DNA of 64,000 bases from Rufibacter roseolus (GTDB taxonomy: Bacteria; Bacteroidota; Bacteroidia; Cytophagales; Hymenobacteraceae): NCBI RefSeq assembly GCF_017916365.1, contig NZ_JAFMSU010000001.1:1576932-1640931 (forward strand). The letters are read 5' to 3'. A program made the position numbers and the translations under genes. Shown in pieces: positions 53,611 to 61,900 of the stretch (the first letter of the stretch is position 1; each line of letters opens with the position of its first letter). The notes beneath the pieces are model-generated. The model was not told where the DNA came from and ran no database searches. It saw nothing but the letters and a program-made list of their open reading frames with translations.

Positions 53611-55002
53611 TTAATAAGCATCTCTATCACCTCTTATTGTAAGCCAGATTGTTAAAAACACAATTTTCAGGTCCAGAAGCAATGACCAGTTCTCCAGATA
53701 CCAAATATCGGCCATAATCCTTTTCTGCATGCTTTGCATGTCTTTTGTCTCGCCCCGGAAACCATTTACCTGGGCCCATCCAGAAATACCCGGAGTCAAA
53801 TAATGCCGGACCATGTACTCATCAATAAGGGCAGAATAGTCCTCTGTATGCTTCAGCATGTGCGGCCGCGGCCCAATAACCGACATATCACCTAACAGAA
53901 CATTCAGAAACTGAGGCAATTCATCAATATTGGTCTTTCTGATAAAAGCCCCCACTCTGGTAACCCGGGCATCTCCCTTTGAGGCTTGTTTTTTGTCTGA
54001 TTCGTCATTCAAATGCATGCTTCTGAATTTGAAGCAATAAAAAGGCTTGTTGTACCGCCCAGAGCGTAATTGCCTGAAAAATACTGGTCCCTTTGACTCA
54101 AGCTTTATGATGATTGCCATAACAGGGATGAGCCAGCTTAGGATAAAAATTATTACCATTGAAGAGACCACCAGGTCAAAGACCCGTTTAACAAACCGGT
54201 TGGCCCGGTCTTCCAGTGGTTCCTGTCTATGGCTAAGGATAGGTGCCGGCCCGTTAAAATCAATAAACACATTCTTCTCCAGAAACAGGTTTATCTCCGG
54301 TACCAGCCTAAAGCGGATCATGTTTTTATCGGCTTCATGGATCAGGGCGTCTACCCTTTCCTTGTCTGGGGTAGGCAGGGTGTAGAATATCTCAGAAACG
54401 CCCATGGCTTTGGCCCGCGGAAAGCATTGGTCTATAGACCCCAGAATATCCAGGTTTTGAGCACTGCTGGGCCTGTCATCAAAAAAGCCTTCTATTTTGT
54501 ATCCCAGGTGCGGGGTTCTATTGATGTAGTCCCTTATCTTTTCCCCTGTCTGGCCCGCTCCAATAATGACCACTTTCTTATAGTTCATAAGGAGGTGGCG
54601 CTTGGTCTTCCGGATAAAGAGAAATGCCACCTTCACGGTGAGCAGCACAAACCCAAACAAGAATGAGCTGAGCCACACAAACTCAAAGGTAAGGGCTAGC
54701 TGTCTAAGGGTTAACTTCAAAGCCAAAAGGCCAGAAAAGTACATAGCCAATGCCAAAATGGTGGCTTTAATGGTTGGTATGGCTTCTCTGCTCAAGACGT
54801 CCTGGTATAGCTCAACCAAATGGGAACAGTAGAACCAGATGAGGTTAAATAAAAGGAAGTTGAGTTTGTATTGATCTGGAATTCCGGAGTCTAAGTAGGA
54901 GGGGCTGGTTAGTAAAAGGCCGATGGATAAGGAAAGATTTAGGAATAGGTAATCAATAGATATGCTTATCCATTTGAAAAAGGTAGTGTACTTATATGAC
55001 AT
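53611..55002 (-). CDS. Undecaprenyl-phosphate glycosyl-1-phosphate transferase (WcaJ type)
   Basis: 463 residues. Four to five helices (to about 120), a central Rossmann-like domain (YKKVVIIGAGQTGEKIRDYI), a further helix (VFDLVVSSMVIIFILSWLIP) and the sugar-transferase core: FFRQLRSGRYNKPFYCFKFR, KTNIDELPQFLNVLLGDMSV, GPRPHMLK and GISGWAQVNGFRGET. It starts exopolysaccharide repeat units by loading a sugar phosphate (commonly glucose) onto undecaprenyl phosphate. It is the large cousin of the small transferase at 14,485. It is divergent from gmd across a 580-nt spacer. Confidence 0.93.
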   Translation of the reverse strand: MSYKYTTFFKWISISIDYLFLNLSLSIGLLLTSPSYLDSGIPDQYKLNFLLFNLIWFYCSHLVELYQDVLSREAIPTIKATILALAMYFSGLLALKLTLRQLALTFEFVWLSSFLFGFVLLTVKVAFLFIRKTKRHLLMNYKKVVIIGAGQTGEKIRDYINRTPHLGYKIEGFFDDRPSSAQNLDILGSIDQCFPRAKAMGVSEIFYTLPTPDKERVDALIHEADKNMIRFRLVPEINLFLEKNVFIDFNGPAPILSHRQEPLEDRANRFVKRVFDLVVSSMVIIFILSWLIPVMAIIIKLESKGPVFFRQLRSGRYNKPFYCFKFRSMHLNDESDKKQASKGDARVTRVGAFIRKTNIDELPQFLNVLLGDMSVIGPRPHMLKHTEDYSALIDEYMVRHYLTPGISGWAQVNGFRGETKDMQSMQKRIMADIWYLENWSLLLDLKIVFLTIWLTIRGDRDAY

Positions 55003-55583
55003 AATGGATTTAACATAATTATTGTGTTTATTTAATACACTATATCAGATATTCTAGGGGAGGCGGGGAGGAAATGTGAATTAAGTAAAAATAAATTTAA
55101 AAAAAAATAGAAATGTTGAGATTTAATGGTTTATATTTGTAAACGATCATTATTATGCTATAGGCTTAGAAGGCCAGTAGAAAATATAACCCACCTTTAA
55201 CCTGGAAAGTAGGAGCAGCGCGTTAATTCGCTCACCTTTCAATAGACCAGGTTTGTAAACCATAACTCAAATATGGTGTCTGAAGCAATGGTTATCTAGT
55301 TCAAGAGATAAGCTCCATACTTAATTCTGCTGTTAACAGAGATCCAGAGACACTTCATTGTCAAGTGTTGGAAAGCAAAATAATAAGAAAGCCTGCCGCC
55401 ACTTTCTTCCTTACCGCAGTTCACAGGGTAGCGCTTTTAAAGACAGAGATATTAGAAGGTTTTCCTTGTGGAGGAAAACAACCATATCCTGTCATGCCGC
55501 AAGCCTTATGCTTCCACCACCTACTTCTTTCCCCTATCCAGTAAAATATATCTATAGCAAAACTTATATACTATATCAATAGA
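55003..55583 (+). promoter_or_regulatory. Promoter and long leader region of the gmd operon
   Basis: TATATTTG at 55,132-55,139 is a candidate -7 element, leaving a leader of about 440 nt before gmd. It contains hairpin-forming pieces (TTATCT/AGATAA near 55,292-55,311, GTGTCT/AGACAC near 55,275-55,350) and GGTAGCG at 55,427-55,433, which recalls the core of the ops/JUMPstart element of polysaccharide operons. The match is short and may be chance. No gene. Confidence 0.35.
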
Positions 55584-56696
55584 ATGAAAAAGGCATTAAT
55601 CACAGGTATTACCGGGCAAGATGGCGCCTATCTAGCTGAGCTGCTGCTTAAGAAAGGGTATGAGGTGCATGGCATAAAGCGGAGAAGCTCCCTTTTCAAT
55701 ACAGAAAGAATTGACCATCTGTACCAGGATCCGCATGAGGAGAATGTCAATTTCAAGCTGCATTATGGTGATTTAAGCGATTCAACCAACATCATCCGCA
55801 TCATCCAACAGGTGCAGCCAGATGAAATCTATAACCTGGGGGCCATGAGCCATGTGCAGGTAAGCTTTGAGACGCCTGAGTATACCGCCGATGTAGATGC
55901 AATGGGTACTTTAAGGGTTTTGGAAGCCGTACGGTTGCTTGGGTTAACCCAAAAGATCAGAATATACCAGGCCTCTACCTCAGAGCTTTACGGCCTGGTG
56001 CAGGCGGTTCCTCAGTCAGAAACTACTCCGTTTTACCCTCGTTCCCCTTATGCGGTAGCCAAACTTTATGCCTACTGGATTACGGTAAATTACCGCGAAG
56101 CCTACGGAATGTTTGCCTGCAATGGGATTCTGTTCAACCATGAAAGCCCCCTGAGGGGAGAGACATTCGTGACTCGTAAAATCACCCGTGGGACTGCTAA
56201 AATAGTGCTGGGCCTCCAGGATAAATTGTTCTTAGGAAACCTGGATGCGCGCCGGGATTGGGGGCATGCCAAAGATTATGTAGAAGCCATGTACCTGATA
56301 TTGCAGCAGGAAACGCCGCAGGACTACGTCATTGCCACCGGGGTGACCACCACTATCCGGGATTTTGTAAGAATGGCCTTTGCCGAGGTAGGAGTGGAGC
56401 TTGAATTTGTGGGGGAGGGCCTGCAGGAAAAGGGAATTGTGTCTTCCTGTTCAAACCCAGACTACCTGCTGGAAACAGGCAGAGAAGTAGTGGCCGTTGA
56501 TCCCCGGTATTTCCGCCCCACAGAAGTGGAGTTACTCATTGGGGACCCAACCAAGGCCAAAAAGCTGTTGGGGTGGTCACCTAAATATGACCTGCCAGCA
56601 TTGGTGAAGGAGATGATGGAAGCTGATATTGAGAATTTCCAGCGGGAAAGGATTCTGCAGGAAGCCGGTTACCGGGTAAATAACCAATTTGAATAG
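55584..56696 (+). CDS. gmd: GDP-mannose 4,6-dehydratase
   Basis: 370 residues. Converts GDP-mannose to GDP-4-keto-6-deoxymannose. [20 protein letters not shown] is the NADP motif; [10 protein letters not shown] and [16 protein letters not shown] carry the catalytic Tyr and Lys; [20 protein letters not shown] is highly typical of Gmd. Its stop codon abuts the ATG of fcl. Together they supply GDP-L-fucose (or GDP-rhamnose-type sugars) for surface glycan. Confidence 0.97.
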   Translation: MKKALITGITGQDGAYLAELLLKKGYEVHGIKRRSSLFNTERIDHLYQDPHEENVNFKLHYGDLSDSTNIIRIIQQVQPDEIYNLGAMSHVQVSFETPEYTADVDAMGTLRVLEAVRLLGLTQKIRIYQASTSELYGLVQAVPQSETTPFYPRSPYAVAKLYAYWITVNYREAYGMFACNGILFNHESPLRGETFVTRKITRGTAKIVLGLQDKLFLGNLDARRDWGHAKDYVEAMYLILQQETPQDYVIATGVTTTIRDFVRMAFAEVGVELEFVGEGLQEKGIVSSCSNPDYLLETGREVVAVDPRYFRPTEVELLIGDPTKAKKLLGWSPKYDLPALVKEMMEADIENFQRERILQEAGYRVNNQFE

Positions 56697-57656
56697 ATGC
56701 ATCCAGAGGCCAAAATATATGTGGCAGGCCACAAAGGCCTGGTGGGCTCTGCCATCATGAGAAAACTGGAGCAGGAAGGCTACCAGAATCTCCTGTACCG
56801 TACCTCCAGAGAGCTTGATCTCCGGCACCAACAGGAAGTCAATGACTTTTTCGCCGCTGAAAAGCCCGAGTATGTTTTCTTGGCTGCCGCCAAAGTTGGC
56901 GGTATTGTGGCCAACAACATACGCAGAGGGGAATTCCTGTATGATAACCTCATGATCCAGAGCAATGTCATCCATGCCTCCTACCAGAACCAGGTGCGCA
57001 AACTTCTGTTCCTGGGCTCTTCCTGTATCTACCCCAAGCTGGCGCCCCAACCCCTTAAGGAAGAGTATCTGTTAACCGGCGAGCTGGAGGAAACCAATGA
57101 ACCCTACGCCATCGCGAAAATAGCGGGCATCAAACTCTGTGATGCTTACAGAAGCCAATACGGGTGCAATTTCATCTCCGTGATGCCCACCAACCTGTAT
57201 GGTCCCAATGACAACTATGACCTGCAGAACTCCCATGTGTTGCCCGCATTGATCCGGAAGTTCATTACGGCCCGGGAGAAACAATCGCCCATGGTGGAGC
57301 TTTGGGGAAGTGGTAACCCCAAACGAGAGTTCCTGCATGCCGATGATCTGGCCGATGCCTGTATTTACCTGATGAACACCTATGACGAGCCTGGCCTCAT
57401 TAATATAGGCGTAGGAGAAGACATTTCCATCCTGGATTTGGCAAAACTGATCCAAAACGTAGTGGGCTATGAAGGCCGCATAGTGCTGGACAAGAGCAAA
57501 CCCGATGGTACCCCGCGCAAACTGTTAGATGTTTCCAGGCTTAAATCCCGTGGATGGGAAGCCAAAATCTCCTTGGAGGAGGGTATCCGGAAAGTGTATG
57601 AGGAGATTAACGACTTGTACAGAGTGGAGTGGCAGCAGGAGCTAACAGAAGTGTAA
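56697..57656 (+). CDS. fcl: GDP-L-fucose synthase
   Basis: 319 residues. Epimerase-reductase taking the Gmd product to GDP-L-fucose with NADPH. The NADP loop GHKGLVGSA is at 11-19; [40 protein letters not shown] and [20 protein letters not shown] are characteristic. The start ATG directly follows the gmd stop codon with no spacer, so coupling is likely. Confidence 0.97.
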   Translation: MHPEAKIYVAGHKGLVGSAIMRKLEQEGYQNLLYRTSRELDLRHQQEVNDFFAAEKPEYVFLAAAKVGGIVANNIRRGEFLYDNLMIQSNVIHASYQNQVRKLLFLGSSCIYPKLAPQPLKEEYLLTGELEETNEPYAIAKIAGIKLCDAYRSQYGCNFISVMPTNLYGPNDNYDLQNSHVLPALIRKFITAREKQSPMVELWGSGNPKREFLHADDLADACIYLMNTYDEPGLINIGVGEDISILDLAKLIQNVVGYEGRIVLDKSKPDGTPRKLLDVSRLKSRGWEAKISLEEGIRKVYEEINDLYRVEWQQELTEV

Positions 57657-57770
57657 ACCACAGAAATAGCAGAAGTTATTTTTTCTCTCTGTCATTAACT
57701 GGTTAAGGTTTCCTGTCCTCACTTCATTTTAATCAGAGGCAGCGAAACAGGTGCAGAAAATTAAATTCAT

Positions 57771-58679
57771 GTGATACCTAAACCCAAAACCATGTTGAAG
57801 GAAATCCAACCTTATTTGCTTCCAGATGCAGAGATCAAACAGCTTGATAAATACCTGGAATGCCCCATTGAAAATCCTACAGAAGGGTTAAAAGCCAACG
57901 CTTATTACTTTAACCACCCTGAGTGGGCAGAAGAGTATCTCACCTACTGTCATAGGAGCGACAGCTTCAGAAGCAGATGGCAAGCCGCTGTTGGCGATTG
58001 GACAAACAAAATAGTGTTAGATATTGGTTGCGGACCCGGTAACATCTATGCTACGCTCAAGGGCAAACCCAAGCTTCTGATTGGGGTTGACGTGGCTCCC
58101 AAATCTTTGGAACTGGCGGGTGAGCTAGGTTACCTTCCTGTTCTTGCCGATGCCACGCACCTACCGTTTGTTTCAGGTTTTGCTGATATCGTGACATTGA
58201 ACGCCGCCCTTCATCATTGCGAGGACATGGCCGCCATCTTAAAAGAAGCTGCCCGTCTGGTGAAACCCGGAGGCTTGATTGTAACAGACCATGATCCGCA
58301 GTATAGCGCCTGGAATTATAAAGGATTGGCCAAAGTACTATGGGAGGGTCGGCTTATTTTCTACAAGATCACGGGCCATGGTTTCCATAAGACAGATAGC
58401 CAGCAGTATTGGGGTTTGAAATGCGAAATCCACCATAAACCGGGGCACGGGGTCACCAAAGAGCTCTTCACAGATACGCTAACGCCAAATGAATTTGAGG
58501 TCAAGGTTTTCCCGCACAACCATGAGTTGGGGGCAGAGGTGTTACAGGGCCAGAAAGGTAAGGCGTCGTTGAAATACAGATTGGGGAACATTTTGTCTGG
58601 CCGGGATCCTAATGCCGATGCCAGTGCCCTCTCCCTGATGTGTGTGGCTAAGAAGAAAGAACTGGCGCCTGTAGATTGA
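57771..58679 (+). CDS. SAM-dependent class I methyltransferase
   Basis: 302 residues. Motif I VLDIGCGPGNIYATL at 82-96, then LIGVDVAPKSLELAGELG, PVLADATHLPFVSGFADIVT and NAALHHCEDMAAILKEAARL, a UbiE/Methyltransf_11 type. The target is not known; the position behind gmd-fcl suggests a sugar or glycan methyltransferase (inference). The start is GTG 57,771, with ATG 57,792 (MLKEIQPYLLPD) an alternative, and the protein has a long N-terminal helical arm. It is 114 nt downstream of fcl. Confidence 0.85.
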   Translation: MIPKPKTMLKEIQPYLLPDAEIKQLDKYLECPIENPTEGLKANAYYFNHPEWAEEYLTYCHRSDSFRSRWQAAVGDWTNKIVLDIGCGPGNIYATLKGKPKLLIGVDVAPKSLELAGELGYLPVLADATHLPFVSGFADIVTLNAALHHCEDMAAILKEAARLVKPGGLIVTDHDPQYSAWNYKGLAKVLWEGRLIFYKITGHGFHKTDSQQYWGLKCEIHHKPGHGVTKELFTDTLTPNEFEVKVFPHNHELGAEVLQGQKGKASLKYRLGNILSGRDPNADASALSLMCVAKKKELAPVD

Positions 58680-58993
58680 TTATCCTGCAGTTAAAGATAA
58701 AGATGGGGTGGGGCTTTCTGTTTAGAAGCTCCCCCCTTTTATAGTGCGAGGCAGTTAATTTTGTGGGTGTTATTGGAAAAGTAAAATAAAGCATAGCTAG
58801 TAATTTTATTTTGGGTTTTTATAGAATAATAAAGATTTGATTTAAGAAATAGAGATAGCATATAGTCCTAATTGATAAAGAAATTATATCTAAAAATTAA
58901 GTAGTTTCTGTTTGTTGCTCCCCCGCTTATTCTTGGTGTTGAGTCTGATTGTGAATGTTTTGTATAAGATATTATAAGCAGTAGCGTAGCTTT
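58680..58993. other. AT-rich spacer before the giant gene
   Basis: About 310 nt, clearly AT-rich. No promoter of TAnnTTTG type, terminator or RNA gene was recognised. Confidence 0.4.
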
Positions 58994-61900
58994 ATGAAGA
59001 CAAGTTTTACTTTCCAGTTATGGAAGTGTATACTCTTGCAGAGTTTTGCATTTTCTTTATTTCTTTTTCCTTTGGTTGGGTCGGCGCAGTTGCCAACCAG
59101 TTTCCAAAAAGTAGAACTAATAACAGGCCTTAAGAACTCTATAAACTTTGAGTTCGCGCCAGATGGCAGAATCTTTATTCTGGATAGGTATGGGGAACTG
59201 TTCATTTATAAGCCCAACCTCCAAACAACAGTATCTGCCGGTACTTTAAACGTTTTCCACGACATGGAAGAAGGGCTCTTGGCCATTGCCTTTGACCCTA
59301 ATTTCACGGTGAATCAGTATGTCTATATACATTATTCACATGCCACCCTTCCAAAGAATAGGGTTTCAAGGTTCCTGATGAACGGTGACAATCTTGATCT
59401 CACCTCAGAAAGAGTACTGCTGGAATGGACAAGTGACCGAAACGGGTATTTCCATGCCGCCGGAGACATGGATTTTGATTCAAAAGGGAATTTATACATT
59501 GCTATTGGTGATAATTCAAATCACTCACAGTATGCTCCCCTTAATGAAACAAATGCCAACCTTAGTGCTGAAAGAACATCTTCAAATACCAATGATTTCA
59601 GGGGTAAAATCTTAAGGATAAAACCTGAGGCAAATGGGACCTACACTATCCCGGCAGGAAACCTGTTCCCCAACGGAGAGGGTGGTTTACCCGAGATTTA
59701 CGTAATGGGGGCCAGAAACCCATTTAAAATATTTGTAGACAAAGGCCTTACCGATTGGCTTTTCTGGGGAGAAGTGGGGCCAGATGCGGATGTTGCCAGT
59801 GATGCCGGGCCAGAAGGTCTTGATGAGATAAACCTTACCAAAAGTGCGGGCAATTATGGTTGGCCCTATCTCTCAGGTGCTAACCGGCCTTACCTTAATA
59901 CCTACGCAGAGCCAGATTTCTACTATGATAAAAACAATCCGGTAAACCTCTCTAAGTGGAATACAGGCGCAAAAACGTTGCCTCCAGCCCAATCTTCCTG
60001 GTTAGACTTTTTTCACCAATGTTACCTGGCAGGCCCCAGATACTACTACAATTCAGCACTAAACAACCCTAAGAAGCTGCCTTCAGAGTTCAATCAGGCT
60101 TTCTTCTATTTTGACTTTAATCAAAGTAAAATCTGGGTTGTGAAACTAGACGCCACCGGTAAAATCCTGTCAAACCAACCATTTGCGCCAAGTATCACCG
60201 GGGCGGGTTTCATGGATTTGAAAATTGGGCCAGACGGACAGTTATATATCCTGGAATACGGCGCTGGCTGTTGCCCCGGAAACGTTGGTAGCGGTAAGCT
60301 GGTCAGATTAGATTATACCGGAATTGATACAAACAAAAGCCCTGTCGTGGCCCTTAATGCAAGTACTATCTCTGGACCTCTGCCCTTAACCGTTAATTTC
60401 TCCAGCGAGGGTACTTCTGACCAGGACGGAGATGCTCTTACCTACGCCTGGGACTTTCAGTCAGATGGAACGGTAGATTCAAACGAGCCAAACCCATCTT
60501 TCACCTTCACTCAAAAGTTAAATTATGATGTACAATTACGCGTAACAGATACAAAAGGAGCTACAACCTCAAAATCGATTAAAATTTACGCTGGCAATAC
60601 CGCGGCAACTTTTAAGTTTAACAGCCCGGTAGATGGCGGCATGATAAGTTGGGAGGATAACCTCAACTATGACATTGTGGTGAATGATGCTGAGGATGGC
60701 TCTACCGCCAATGGTACCATAAGCAGCAGTTCTTTAAATCTAGTTCCGGCTTTTGGGCACTTAACCCATTCACATGACGGTATTACCATCAATAATACAA
60801 AGGGTACTTTTTACTTGGACCCCAGTGGGCATGATGCTCAGGGACCCGATGATATCTTTTATATTTTCAAGACCAGTTATACAGACAAGGGTGGCTTAAC
60901 CGCTTTTGATCAGGTTACGGTGCACCCTAAAATTATGGAGGCAGAGTATTATGATACTGAGTCAAACACCCGCCTTATAGATAATACAGACCAATTGGGA
61001 GGGGCCTCTTATTCAGTAAGGGCTTTGTTACATGGTTCTTATGTGATGCTGGCGGGTAGAAACCTGAAAAATATTCACTCCGTCTCGTACAGAATTGCTT
61101 CCACCTTGGGCGGTACCATTGAGGTGCACCGTGACTCTCCAGACGGGCCTATCCTTAGCACAGTGGTAATCCCTGTTACCGGTAGTTTAGACAGATGGGG
61201 AGATGTGACCGGGGCCATCACAGACCCTGGTGGCAAACACGACCTTTACTTTGTATTCAAGAAGCAGGCCGGGGACATCAACCTCTTTGACGTGAATTAT
61301 ATTGAGTTCATTGGGGCCGGTGTTTCAGTAGACATGACGCCGTCCAATATATACTCAATCAAGGGCATGTCTAAAAACCAATTCCAGGTGAGGTTTAACG
61401 AGGCTCTGGACAAAGCCTCTGCTGAGTCTATCTCTAATTATAGTGTCAGTAACGGGATCAGCATTCTATCGGCGGTCTTGCAGGGAGACCGGAAAACCGT
61501 AGTGTTCAATACCACCAGCATTGTGCCCCAGGTACAAAATGTCTTTTCCGTTTTATATAGAAAGAATGAAAGTGGTATAGTATCAACTACGGTCTTGAAT
61601 AAAAACTTCACTTTAGATGAGGTATTTATCAGGATTAACTCTGGTGGACCTGCCGTGGAGGTGAATGGTGTGCAATGGTCTAAAAGCCAGTTTCATACTG
61701 GGGGTACCAGTGTTACCAAGGCCACTGTGCCCATAGATAATACCACTTCTGATGTAATTTACTTGTCTGAGGTCAACAGCAACTTTACCTACAATATTCC
61801 AGTGCCTCAAAGAGGGGTTTATGATGTTAAACTACACTTTGCCGAGTTGGATTACACCAAAACCGGGTCAAGGCTGTTCAATGTTGACATTGAAAACGGG

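Noticed and set aside
55358..55582. 74-codon frame ending just before gmd
   Set aside because: Lies in the probable leader, begins with TTG and shows no protein-like pattern.
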